From assembly GCF_029224025.1 (NCBI RefSeq), contig NZ_CP119392.1:829001-893000 (forward strand): DNA of 64,000 nt, written 5' to 3'. Positions 17,708-26,374 of the stretch are shown piece by piece. Positions within the stretch are counted from its first letter, which is position 1; each line of letters begins with the position of its first letter. This stretch comes from Rhodanobacter sp. AS-Z3 (lineage in GTDB: Bacteria > Pseudomonadota > Gammaproteobacteria > Xanthomonadales > Rhodanobacteraceae). Made by a program: the position numbers and the translations under genes. A model generated the notes under the pieces. That model searched no databases. It was not told the origin of the DNA and saw only the letters and a program-made list of their open reading frames with translations.

Positions 17708-18051
17708 GCGCGGCGCAGGAAAAACACGGTTTTCGCAGGGTCGCCAAGGTCATCGGCTACTCCAGGCTGCCAGCCAACACGATGATCAATAGCCTTTTGA
17801 ATCCTTGCTCCCGGCATGGGGTGGCTTGATCGAGCGTATGGTTGCGACCCAAATGCGACGCTTGTGACGGTCGGCTTTCGGGAACAGCTGTGCGCCCTTC
17901 CCTGGCGGCGCTAACCACGACCTTGACTCAGTCTGCGATCCGGGCAGAACTCATCGTTACCTGCGGCACAACACAGTCTTCAACGCATCTACACACTCCC
18001 CAGCGCAGTGTCGCACTGTTGCGCCTGGCAACCTGATTCTGGAGAAAGCTC
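17708..18051 (+). other. Intergenic region upstream of the copper block
   Basis: 344 bp without a supported gene. A TTGACT (about 17931) could be a -35, but no convincing -10 is seen 16-18 bp downstream. GGAGAAAG just before 18052 is the ribosome site of the next gene. I found no clear copper-regulator box. Confidence 0.4.
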
Positions 18052-18405
18052 ATGACGATCATGTCCCGCAAAGCCATGATTTCGATGCTGGGTTCGTTGG
18101 CATTGGCATTCACCGTCGGCGGCTCCGCCTGGGCGCAGGACACCATGCCTGCTGGCAGTCCCCACAGCATGGACAAGATGGGCGCCATGCATGGCGACAT
18201 GAAGGACATGCACAAGAACATGCACAAGGACATGATGGGCATGCACATGATGCCAGCCACCGTGACCGCGGCCGATGCAACGACCGGCGTCGTCGATGTC
18301 ATGGCAGGTGCCATGGCTTTGAAAGTCCATTTTCCGCCGACGGCCATGGCGAACCTGAAAGCGGGCGACAAGATCACCTTGCACATGGGTTACAGCAAAC
18401 CTTGA
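18052..18405 (+). CDS. Exported Met/His-rich CusF-like copper-binding protein
   Basis: 117 residues with a Sec signal peptide (cleavage about 28, SAWAQD). A Met/His/Lys-rich stretch (about 32-65, repeats of MH-K-DM and MGMHMM) is typical of periplasmic Cu(I) chaperone sequences. The last 50 residues (ATVTAADATTGVVDV to KAGDKITLHM) resemble the CusF OB-fold, but lack its Trp and MTM ligands. It is the first gene of the copper block, 58 bp before copL, with GGAGAAAG before the ATG. A copper-binding role is inferred from composition and context. Confidence 0.75.
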   Translation: MTIMSRKAMISMLGSLALAFTVGGSAWAQDTMPAGSPHSMDKMGAMHGDMKDMHKNMHKDMMGMHMMPATVTAADATTGVVDVMAGAMALKVHFPPTAMANLKAGDKITLHMGYSKP

Positions 18406-18463
18406 GTCAGCTGAACCCTCGTCCAGAGTTGAGGACGTCGGAAACCACGGTTACTCTCCGCGC

Positions 18464-18862
18464 ATGACCGCTTCCCTTCGCCCATTTGCGCATTCACGTT
18501 GCCTGCGGGTGATGGGCGTGCTGGCGTGGCTGATGCTGGTCACGACCTCGCTGGCCGCTGCACCGCGTGAGATGGGCGGGCATTCCGCCCATGTCACGCA
18601 CGTCACGGTTGCAGCGGTCGGTCACACCTGTCATCACGGCGCCACGGCCAAGAGTTCTCCATCGTCCTGTCTCGACGATGGATGCTGCGGCGACCTCGCC
18701 GGTCATAGCTGCCATTGCGCGACGATGTGCAGTAGCGTGTTGCCGGCCGCGCCGGCGGTCATTGCCAGCCCCACGACGGTCGCGCTGGTCTACGGCCAGC
18801 CTTCCAGCGTCAGTACTCCTTCGCCAGACACGGGGCCTCCGATGCGCCCCCCGTTGGCCTGA
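18464..18862 (+). CDS. copL: CopL-like Cys/His-rich copper resistance protein
   Basis: 132 residues: signal peptide or N-terminal membrane anchor (about 14-33), then a Cys/His-rich centre (HTCHHG, CLDDGCCGD, HSCHCATMC) and a Pro/Ser tail. Position (immediately before copA) and composition match CopL of Xanthomonas, which is needed for copper-induced expression of copAB. Similarity is judged from the Cys/His pattern, so the family call is good but not certain. An alternative is a simple periplasmic copper buffer. Confidence 0.7.
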   Translation: MTASLRPFAHSRCLRVMGVLAWLMLVTTSLAAAPREMGGHSAHVTHVTVAAVGHTCHHGATAKSSPSSCLDDGCCGDLAGHSCHCATMCSSVLPAAPAVIASPTTVALVYGQPSSVSTPSPDTGPPMRPPLA

Positions 18863-18972
18863 CTCTCCCTTCGTTTCGATGAGCTTGGCCTAGCGATCGC
18901 CCGTGCTTCGGGGATTGCGTCGAGCGGCTGTGTTGGGTATCGGTTGCGATACCTCCCGCCATGGAGAGACCC

Positions 18973-20751
18973 ATGAAAATGTTTCCCCCGTCGCCGGCTG
19001 ATCTGTCGCGACGACGCTTCGTCCAAGGTGTCGCGTTCGGCGGCGCGGTGGCCGGTTTCGGCCTGCTACGCCCCTCGAGCGTCTGGGCGCTGACCAGTCC
19101 CGGTTATCCTGCCGTGCTCAGCGGCACCGACTTTGCGCTCGATATCGCCGAGACTGCAGTCAATTACACGGGCGCCGCGCGTACTGCCGTCACCGTCAAC
19201 GGCAGCGTGCCGGGTCCGCTACTGCGCATGCGCGAAGGCACCACGGCCACGTTACGCGTGACGAACCGGTTGCGCGTGCCCACTTCGATCCACTGGCACG
19301 GCATCATTCTGCCGTTCCAGATGGACGGTGTGCCGGGCATCAGCTTTGACGGCATTGCGCCGGGTGAGACCTTTGTCTACCAATTCAAGCTGCGTCAATC
19401 CGGCACCTATTGGTACCACTCGCACTCCGGCTTTCAGGAACAGACCGGTCTGTATGGACCCTTGGTGATCGAGCCGGCCGGACCGGAGCGTTACCCGACG
19501 GATCGCGATTACGTGGTGATGCTCAACGACTGGACGGACGAGGATCCCCAGCATATCTACGCCAAGCTGAAGAAGCAGAGCGACTACTACAACTACGCGC
19601 AACCCACCGTGCCGGATTTCTTCCGCGATGCACGTGAGAAGGGTCTGAGCCAGGCGCTGGCCATGCGCAAGATGTGGAACCAGATGCGCATGAACCCGAC
19701 GGATTTGAGCGACGTCTCCGGTTTCACCTATACCTATCTGATGAACGGCACGGCACCAGCCGGCAACTGGACCGGCATCTTCCGGCCGGGTGAGAAAATC
19801 CGGCTGCGCTTCATCAACGGTTCGTCATCGACGATTTTCGATGTGCGTATTCCCGGCCTGAAGATGACGGTGATTTCGGCTGACGGGCAGGACGTGGTAC
19901 CCGTATCGATTGACGAGTTCCGCATCTCGGTCGCCGAAACCTATGACGTCATCGTTGAACCGCAGGACGAGCGCGCTTACACCCTGTTTGCCCAGTCGAT
20001 CGACCGCACCGGCTATGCCCGCGGCACGCTGGCGCCACGGGCGGGGATGCAGGCAGAGGTACCGTCGATGGATGCCCGCGTCTGGCTCGGCATGCAGGAC
20101 ATGATGGGCGCGATGTCGATGGGCGGCATGGAGCACGGCAGCGAGCATGCTGCGATGCCTGATATGGATCACGGCGGCATGGAAGGCATGGCCGGCATGG
20201 ACATGAGCAGCAAGCCCGCAGGCGGCGCGCCGGTGGTGCGTCACGCACGCACCGAATACGGCCCCGGCGTGGACATGCACGTGGACATGCCGCGGACGAA
20301 TCTTGATGACCCAGGTCTCGGCCTGCGCGACAACGGGCGACGCGTGCTCACCTATGCCGATCTGCATACCATCGGTGGTCCGATTGACGCGCGCGAACCC
20401 AGTCGCGAAATCGAGCTGCATCTGACCGGCAACATGGAACGCTTCATCTGGTCGTTCGATGGGGTGAAATTCTCCGACGCCAAGCCGGTGCATTTCAACA
20501 CCGGCGAGCGGCTGCGTATTGTGTTGGTCAACGACACCATGATGAATCACCCAATCCATCTGCATGGTATGTGGAGCGAACTGGAGAATGCCGACGGCCA
20601 GTTCCAGGTGCGCAAACACACGATCAACGTGCAGCCGGCGCAGCGCGTCACCTATGCAGTTTCCGCCGACAACCCGGGGCGCTGGGCCTACCACTGCCAC
20701 CTGCTCTATCACATGGAAGCGGGCATGTTCCGCGAGGTGGTCGTGTCATGA
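18973..20751 (+). CDS. copA: Copper resistance multicopper oxidase CopA
   Basis: Periplasmic multicopper oxidase of 592 residues that oxidises Cu(I) and sequesters copper. The Tat signal SRRRFVQG is at residues 12-19. Copper sites are HWHG (107-110), HSHS (149-152), HPIHLHG and HCHLLYHMEAGM with type-1 ligands Cys575, His580 and Met585. A Met/His-rich insertion (about residues 375-415, repeats such as MGGMEHGSEH and GMAGMDM) is the usual copper-storage segment. GGAGAG at 18963 supports the start at 18973 rather than the in-frame ATG at 18961. It overlaps copB by four bases. Confidence 0.95.
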   Translation: MKMFPPSPADLSRRRFVQGVAFGGAVAGFGLLRPSSVWALTSPGYPAVLSGTDFALDIAETAVNYTGAARTAVTVNGSVPGPLLRMREGTTATLRVTNRLRVPTSIHWHGIILPFQMDGVPGISFDGIAPGETFVYQFKLRQSGTYWYHSHSGFQEQTGLYGPLVIEPAGPERYPTDRDYVVMLNDWTDEDPQHIYAKLKKQSDYYNYAQPTVPDFFRDAREKGLSQALAMRKMWNQMRMNPTDLSDVSGFTYTYLMNGTAPAGNWTGIFRPGEKIRLRFINGSSSTIFDVRIPGLKMTVISADGQDVVPVSIDEFRISVAETYDVIVEPQDERAYTLFAQSIDRTGYARGTLAPRAGMQAEVPSMDARVWLGMQDMMGAMSMGGMEHGSEHAAMPDMDHGGMEGMAGMDMSSKPAGGAPVVRHARTEYGPGVDMHVDMPRTNLDDPGLGLRDNGRRVLTYADLHTIGGPIDAREPSREIELHLTGNMERFIWSFDGVKFSDAKPVHFNTGERLRIVLVNDTMMNHPIHLHGMWSELENADGQFQVRKHTINVQPAQRVTYAVSADNPGRWAYHCHLLYHMEAGMFREVVVS

Positions 20752-22010
20752 CCAGCCATCGACATTTCAACTCAGCCAGCGCGCGCCGCTCCGTCTTGCT
20801 GACGGCGCTGCTGCTGGCGGCGTTGCCGCTGGTCGCCACGGCACAGCAGGCGTCCGCTGTATCCAGCAGTAGTAAGACCACGATGGACAGCAGCTCCATA
20901 TCTGGCATGGATCACGGCAGCATGGATCACAGCCTGCACGGCATGGCCATGCCGGCCACACCGACCAGGTCAGCCAAGCCGGTGGTGACGAAGCCGAAGA
21001 AAAAGGTTGCTGTTAAGCCTGCTTCGCCCACGAAGACCATGAGCGGCATGTCGGGGATGAATCACGCTGCGATGCCGGGCATGCACCACCCATCAGTGCC
21101 GGCGTCCTCCGGTGACACCCGCAGCATGGATCAAGGCGCCATGTCGGGGATGGATCACAGTTTGATGTCGGATACGACGCCAGCGGCCACGCCCGCGGCG
21201 CGACACGGCGAATCGGAGAGTATGCAGGGCATGGATCACGGCGCTGCGCCGGGAGCGGCTTCGATGACCGGCATGACGATGGGGCCGATGCAAGGCGGCC
21301 GTGCGCCGCCCGATGCACGCAGTCCCGACTATTCCGATGGCCTGAACTACGGCCCCATGGAGCACATGACCATGCACGGCGCCGCACCGTTCGGCATGCT
21401 GCTGATCGATCAACTCGAAGCATTCAACGGCAACAGCGGCAGCGGTCAAACCTGGGAAGCTCAAGCCTGGTACGGCAACGACGTCAACAAGTTGTGGGTC
21501 CGCACTGAAGGCGATCGCCGCCGTGGCAAGATCGAGGATGGCGACGTCGAGGTCTTCTGGAATCGAAACGTCGCGACGTTCTGGAGCACGCAACTGGGCG
21601 TGCGCCACGAACTTGGCGATGGGCCGGCTCGCAACTGGGCCGCGTTCGGCATCCAGGGTCTGGCACCGTATTGGTTCGAGCTGGAAGCGACCGGGTATGT
21701 TGGTCCTGCTGGTCGAACAGCCGCTCGCTTGCGCGCCGACTACGAGCTGCTGTTCACGCAGCGGCTGATCCTGCAGCCTGAGTTCGAGGTCAACCTGTCT
21801 GGCAAGTCGGATCCCGCGCGGCGCATCGGCCGTGGCGTGTCGGATGCGCAACTGGGGCTGCGTCTGCGCTACGAAATTCGGCGACAGTTCGCTCCATACG
21901 TCGGTGTGGTCTGGACGCGGCGCTTCGGCGCCACCGCCGACTTCGCGCGCGACGATCACCACGCCATCTTCGACCGGCAGTGGGTGGCCGGCGTCCGCAT
22001 CTGGTTCTGA
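20748..22010 (+). CDS. copB: Copper resistance outer-membrane protein CopB
   Basis: 420 residues: Sec signal peptide (1-33), a long Met/His-rich periplasmic segment (about 45-190, repeated MDH and GMDHG units, with a Lys-rich KPKKKVAVKP patch) and a C-terminal beta-barrel ending in aromatic Phe (AGVRIWF), as expected for an outer-membrane protein. It is coupled to copA through ATGA. CopB binds copper and helps sequester it at the outer membrane. The Met-rich segment is long for the family. Confidence 0.94.
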   Translation: MTSHRHFNSASARRSVLLTALLLAALPLVATAQQASAVSSSSKTTMDSSSISGMDHGSMDHSLHGMAMPATPTRSAKPVVTKPKKKVAVKPASPTKTMSGMSGMNHAAMPGMHHPSVPASSGDTRSMDQGAMSGMDHSLMSDTTPAATPAARHGESESMQGMDHGAAPGAASMTGMTMGPMQGGRAPPDARSPDYSDGLNYGPMEHMTMHGAAPFGMLLIDQLEAFNGNSGSGQTWEAQAWYGNDVNKLWVRTEGDRRRGKIEDGDVEVFWNRNVATFWSTQLGVRHELGDGPARNWAAFGIQGLAPYWFELEATGYVGPAGRTAARLRADYELLFTQRLILQPEFEVNLSGKSDPARRIGRGVSDAQLGLRLRYEIRRQFAPYVGVVWTRRFGATADFARDDHHAIFDRQWVAGVRIWF

Positions 22011-22022
22011 GGGAAAACCATC

Positions 22023-22829
22023 ATGAAACAGCAGATCAAGCATCACAGCATCACCGTCGTCGCGGTTCTCGCCGTGCTGGCGGCAGGTGCCTGGGTCTTC
22101 GTCTATTCCGGCCTCTACAACATCGGCGCCGACGACCATCACAGCAAACCCGTTCTCACGCTGCTGCAGACCTTGCGCGATCGATCCATTCTCCTGCGCT
22201 CCGCCGACCTCACCGTACCGAACCTGGAAGATCCGCAACTCATCCTCAAAGGCGCCGGCCAGTACGCCGCCATGTGTACCCAGTGTCATCTCAAGCCAGG
22301 CATGCAGGATTCGGAGATTCGCCCCGGCCTCTATCCGCAGCCGCCAAATCTGTCGCAGGTGCAGATTGATCCGAAGGTCGCGTTCTGGGCGATCAAGCAC
22401 GGTATCAAGATGAGCGCGATGCCGGCCTGGGGTGGCAGCCATGATGACGCCACGATCTGGAGCATGGTCGCGTTCCTGCAAAAGCTGCCGGGCATATCGC
22501 CCGAGCAATACAAGGACATCGTGGCCAAAGCCCCGCCGGATGACGACATGGACATGGACGAAGGCGGCCATGATCACCGCCACGGCGGCGACGCGGGCGA
22601 AGATGCGCATGGCGCCACGCCCATGCAGGAAAAGCAGATGCCCGGCGACGGCGGTCACAGCCATGCTGCGGCGGCAGCGGGTGGTCATGAGCATGCCGAA
22701 GCGACTCCGCCAGCGGCCGAGTCGGTGAACGCAACGGCGGCGGAAGCGCCACTGTCACTGGCCGGACTGACGCCGAAGGCCGTGCCCGCCGCCGAAGCAG
22801 TGGCAGTGGCGTTCCAGGTGGCACTGTAG
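22023..22829 (+). CDS. Membrane-anchored cytochrome c, truncated by an in-frame amber codon
   Basis: 268 residues as read: N-terminal membrane anchor (about 10-30), one class-I cytochrome c domain with CTQCH at 85-89 and a Met ligand in KMSAMPAWGG, then a His/Asp-rich linker (about 175-235, for example EGGHDHRHGGD). The frame stops at a TAG (22827-22829) in the middle of a helix that continues, in the same frame, into an NTF2-like domain to 23165. The TAG is one change from CAG. It lies 12 bp after copB and is likely in the cop operon; electron transfer to or from CopA is a guess. Confidence 0.8.
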   Translation: MKQQIKHHSITVVAVLAVLAAGAWVFVYSGLYNIGADDHHSKPVLTLLQTLRDRSILLRSADLTVPNLEDPQLILKGAGQYAAMCTQCHLKPGMQDSEIRPGLYPQPPNLSQVQIDPKVAFWAIKHGIKMSAMPAWGGSHDDATIWSMVAFLQKLPGISPEQYKDIVAKAPPDDDMDMDEGGHDHRHGGDAGEDAHGATPMQEKQMPGDGGHSHAAAAAGGHEHAEATPPAAESVNATAAEAPLSLAGLTPKAVPAAEAVAVAFQVAL

Positions 22830-23165
22830 CGTGTTGATCGTGCGGCGGTACTTGCGCTGCTGGCACGGGAGGTCAGCGTCAGCGAAGGCGGCCACACGCA
22901 ATCGCACGACGAGTACGCCAACGGCCATTTGGGAGAGGACATCGCGTTTCTGAAAGACGCAAAAATCACGCCGATCTCGCTGGGCTCGATGCCGATGGGC
23001 GACACTGCGATGGTAGGCAGCGAAAGCACCATCACGATCGACTCCAAGGGCAAGCCAGTCACCATGCGCAGCCGCGAAATGCTCACGCTGAAGCAAGTGG
23101 ATGCCGGCTGGAAAATTGTCACTGTCCAGTGGCAGTCCACACCCGTTACGGAGCAAACACCATGA
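22830..23165 (+). pseudogene. Orphaned NTF2-like C-terminal domain of the cytochrome gene
   Basis: Continues the cytochrome frame without any shift: after the amber codon the sequence reads RVDRAAVLALLAREVSVSEGG and ends in KQVDAGWKIVTVQWQS, the closing strands of a SnoaL/DUF4440-like domain. The preceding residues PAAEAVAVAFQVAL are the first part of that domain's first helix, so the stop falls inside a folded unit. The only start codons downstream are weak (a TTG at 22929), and no ribosome site is seen. With read-through the fusion would be 380 residues. Confidence 0.65.
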
Positions 23166-23216
23166 AGCCTCTGTGTGCGCGGTATGTCATCGCGTGCCCG
23201 CGGGCACAGACCCGGA

Positions 23217-23246
23217 TTGACACGCGTCAATTCCAGCACCGGTGCT
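23217..23246. promoter_or_regulatory. Two inverted repeats before the RND efflux operon
   Basis: TTGAC-ACGC-GTCAA at 23217-23230 and the perfect 12-bp palindrome AGCACCGGTGCT at 23235-23246 lie 20-50 bp before the first gene of the efflux operon. TACACT at 23253 could be a -10. They are plausible operator sites for a metal-responsive regulator; the regulator itself is not in the window. Confidence 0.35.
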
Positions 23247-23265
23247 TTTGAATACACTGAACCGC

Positions 23266-23688
23266 ATGACTCGTCCTTTCCGCCTCCGCTATGTTGCACG
23301 TCGCCGCCTTATCTGGCTGGTGGCGTTGCTGCTGCTGTGGCAGCAGGTGGCACTGGCGGCCTACGTCTGCCAGGCAGTGCCTGAGACCATGGGTCAGGTG
23401 ACCGCGATGGCAGCGGCGCCTGCGATGGCCGCGATGGACGGCCATTGCGCGGACATGTCCGACGCCGCAGTCAGCCCGCTGTGTCACCAGCACTGTGCGC
23501 CCGACCATGCCACGCAAGTGGATGCCCGCCCGACGTCGGTACCGCTCAGCGCGTTGACCGCCGTCCCACCGATGTTGATGTCAGTTGCCGTCGTCGCGCT
23601 GCAGTCGGATCGCTCGCTGGCGCAACTCGATCAGCGACGACCGTCGCCACCGGTTCCCAGACTGTTGTTCTGCTCACTCCTGGTTTGA
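23266..23688 (+). CDS. Small exported Cys/His protein heading the metal efflux operon (CzcI/CopL-like by position)
   Basis: 140 residues: positively charged start, strong hydrophobic segment (RRLIWLVALLLLWQQVALAA) with cleavage before YVCQ, then a Met/Ala stretch and a metal-ligand-rich cluster MDGHCADMSD...CHQHCAPDHATQ. In other proteobacteria a small periplasmic protein of this type (CzcI or CopL group) precedes the efflux genes and modulates metal response. Sequence similarity is too loose for a firm family name. Earlier in-frame starts exist; the ATG at 23266 is preferred because it precedes the charged region. Confidence 0.6.
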   Translation: MTRPFRLRYVARRRLIWLVALLLLWQQVALAAYVCQAVPETMGQVTAMAAAPAMAAMDGHCADMSDAAVSPLCHQHCAPDHATQVDARPTSVPLSALTAVPPMLMSVAVVALQSDRSLAQLDQRRPSPPVPRLLFCSLLV

Positions 23689-23768
23689 TCTGACGCGTCG
23701 TGGCTTGACCGACGTGGCGGCGTGCCTGCGAGGCACGCCGCGATCACAGATCGACGGAGTGTTTACCC

Positions 23769-25040
23769 ATGTTTTCGATTCCCTTTGGCCGACGCCGGCT
23801 GGCGTTTGGTTTGGCGGCGTTTGCTTGCGGAGCTTCGGCCATCACGGCTCACGCCGTCGAGCCAGCGCTGACGTTCGAAGTCGCTGTCCAGCGCGGCGTG
23901 GCGCGTGCGCCACAACTCGATGCGCGTGCCGCCGATCTCGCGGCCACGCACGAAGAGGCTGCGCGCGCCGGGCGCTTACCGGACCCTGCGCTGATCTTCG
24001 GCATTGCCAACTTTCCGGTGACCGGACCAGGCGCTTTCAGCTTCCGCTCCGATGGCATGACGATGCGCACCGTTGGCCTGATGCAATCCATCCCGTCCGG
24101 CGCGACTCGCGCCGCCGAGCGCGGACTGGCCAATGCACAAATTGATGCGGCGGAAGCGAACCGTGTAGGCACCACGCAGACGGTGCACGAGCGAATCGCC
24201 GATGCATGGATCGATGCGTGGGCTGCTGAGCGTGCGCGCTCGCTGCTGGTCGAATTGCGCAGCGAGAGTGCGCTGGCGGTAAAGACCACACAGGCGCGCT
24301 TGCGCGGCGGCGAAGGCGGTGCGTCTGACGCACTGGCCGCGCGCGCAGCCGCTGCCCTGCTCGACAACCGGCTGGAGGCCGTCGATGCAGAGCTTGCAGC
24401 GACCCAAGCCAGTCTGCAGCGTTGGGTCGGTCCGACCGCCGGCGCGCTGGCCGAGGCACCTGACTTCGGCCGCCTGCCGGTCAACGCGGAACGCCTGCAG
24501 CGATCCCTCGACGAACAAGCGCCGATGCAGGCATGGGCGGCGCGCGAGCAGGTGGCCCAAGCCGCGCTTGAGCAGGCCCGTGCGGCCAGGCATCCCGACT
24601 GGAGCGTCAGCGCCATGTATGGCCAGCGCGCGCCAGGGATGTCAGACATGGTCTCGCTACAGTTCGGTGTCAGCCTGCCGCTGTTCACTCGCAATCGACA
24701 GGATCGCGGCATCAGCGCAAAGCAATCGCAGCGCGATGCCATCCAGGCAGATCGTGAAGATGCACGACGCGCCCAGCAGGAAGCCATCGCACGTGCCGCA
24801 GCGACCTGGCAAGGCTGGAATCGGCAGATCGAACGCTATCAGGAAACCCTGCTGCCGCTGGCGCGTGATCGTGCGCAGACAGCACTGGCCAGCTATCGCG
24901 GTGGCGGCGTGCTGCAACCGTGGCTCGATGCCCGTCGTGACGAGATCGAATTGCGCCTGAGCTACGCCGATGCGCTTGCTGCACGCGGCCGCTTGTGGGC
25001 GTCGCTGGCCTATCTACTGCCTTCGGAGGTGACGCCATGA
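23769..25040 (+). CDS. TolC-family outer-membrane efflux channel (CusC/CzcC-like)
   Basis: 423 residues with a signal peptide (1-29, ITAHA) and two long helical OEP repeats: AVQRGVARAPQLDARAADLA (first) and a second around residues 250-350. No N-terminal lipobox Cys is evident, unlike E. coli CusC. It is the outer-membrane exit duct for the RND pump downstream. GACGGAG precedes the ATG, and its stop overlaps the adaptor start (ATGA). Confidence 0.9.
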   Translation: MFSIPFGRRRLAFGLAAFACGASAITAHAVEPALTFEVAVQRGVARAPQLDARAADLAATHEEAARAGRLPDPALIFGIANFPVTGPGAFSFRSDGMTMRTVGLMQSIPSGATRAAERGLANAQIDAAEANRVGTTQTVHERIADAWIDAWAAERARSLLVELRSESALAVKTTQARLRGGEGGASDALAARAAAALLDNRLEAVDAELAATQASLQRWVGPTAGALAEAPDFGRLPVNAERLQRSLDEQAPMQAWAAREQVAQAALEQARAARHPDWSVSAMYGQRAPGMSDMVSLQFGVSLPLFTRNRQDRGISAKQSQRDAIQADREDARRAQQEAIARAAATWQGWNRQIERYQETLLPLARDRAQTALASYRGGGVLQPWLDARRDEIELRLSYADALAARGRLWASLAYLLPSEVTP

Positions 25041-26374
25041 AGCGTCCACTGATTATTTTCACCGCCGTGTTGTTCGCGGCGACACTGCTGCTTGTCGGCT
25101 ACCTCGGTGGTCGTCGTCAGAACGTCACGACAGCGGCCACCATGGATGCGCCGAGTGCTTCAACGGTCACCGCCAGGAAAGTGTTGTACTGGTACGACCC
25201 GATGGTGCCAGCGCAGCATTTCCCCAAGCCGGGAAAATCGCCGATGGGCATGGAGATGGTGCCCAAATATGCGGATGGAGGTTCCGCCGCGCGCGGCGTG
25301 CGCATCGATTCGGCCACGGTGCAGAATCTGGGCATCAGGACGGCGTCGGTCGAGCGTCGTGTCTTGTCGAGCGCGATCCTAGTACCCGGCACCATCACCT
25401 GGAATTTGCGCGAGGCCTCAACAATCAGCGCGCGTGTCGATGCGGTGATCAGCAAATTGCAGGTGCGCGCGCCGTACACGAAGGTCACCGCAGGCGAACC
25501 GCTGGCCGATCTACTGGCACCGCAGTGGAACAGCGCGTTGGCCGAATACTACGCGCTGCAGCAAGCACAGTCTGCTGACGCGAAGGCGCTGCGGAGTGCT
25601 GCACGAGAGCGGTTGCGGGTGCTTGGTCTGACACCGGCGGACATCCGCAGTGCCCATCGTGGAAGCGGCGCCACGATTACCTTGCACGCGCCGCGGGCCG
25701 GCGTAGTCACCACGCTGGACGTGCGCGAGGGCCAGCGCGTCAGTGCAGGACAGACCTTGATGACATTGAATGGTCTGGCCACGGTTTGGGCCGAAGCCGC
25801 CTTGCCACAGGCGGCAGCGGGAAGCGTTCACAGCGGCACGCCGGTGATGGTCACCACCGATGCGCTACCCGGCCAGGAGTTCCACGGCCGCGTCGAAACG
25901 TTGTTGCCGGATATCGACAGCGCGACCCGCACCCAGCGTGCGCGCATCGTGCTGGCCAACCCGGACGGTCGCCTGAGCCCGGGCATGTTTGTCACGGTGC
26001 AATTGAGTCCGGCATCGGGAGCGGCGGTGGCGGTCGTGCCGGACGATGCGTTGATCTCGACCGGGCAGCAGACGCGGTTGATCGTGGCCGATGCGCAGGG
26101 CCGCTTCCATCCGGTCGCCGTGCGCATCGGACGCTCGTCAGGCGGTTACACCGAGATTCTGGAGGGCTTGCACGGTAACGAGAACGTGGTTGTTTCCGGA
26201 CAGTTCCTGATCGATTCGGAGGCCAGTTTGTCCGGCGCACTGGACCGCCTGAATGACGCTCAGCTGGAGCCTGCCAAAGCCGGCAGCGCTCACGCTCCGG
26301 CAACATCACATGCCGAACACGCCGGGCACACGATGCCCATGGAACACACGGAACACCCCGGAGCCAAGCCATGA
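25037..26374 (+). CDS. cusB: Periplasmic adaptor of heavy-metal RND efflux (CusB-like)
   Basis: 445-residue membrane-fusion protein. N-terminal anchor (residues 6-24), then the heavy-metal-binding domain typical of CusB (residues 50-78, [12 protein letters not shown] and [13 protein letters not shown]), which carries Met ligands for Cu(I)/Ag(I). Barrel-sandwich, hairpin and beta-barrel domains follow ([38 protein letters not shown]). The C-terminus is His-rich ([16 protein letters not shown]). Coupled by ATGA overlaps to both neighbours. Confidence 0.92.
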   Translation: MKRPLIIFTAVLFAATLLLVGYLGGRRQNVTTAATMDAPSASTVTARKVLYWYDPMVPAQHFPKPGKSPMGMEMVPKYADGGSAARGVRIDSATVQNLGIRTASVERRVLSSAILVPGTITWNLREASTISARVDAVISKLQVRAPYTKVTAGEPLADLLAPQWNSALAEYYALQQAQSADAKALRSAARERLRVLGLTPADIRSAHRGSGATITLHAPRAGVVTTLDVREGQRVSAGQTLMTLNGLATVWAEAALPQAAAGSVHSGTPVMVTTDALPGQEFHGRVETLLPDIDSATRTQRARIVLANPDGRLSPGMFVTVQLSPASGAAVAVVPDDALISTGQQTRLIVADAQGRFHPVAVRIGRSSGGYTEILEGLHGNENVVVSGQFLIDSEASLSGALDRLNDAQLEPAKAGSAHAPATSHAEHAGHTMPMEHTEHPGAKP

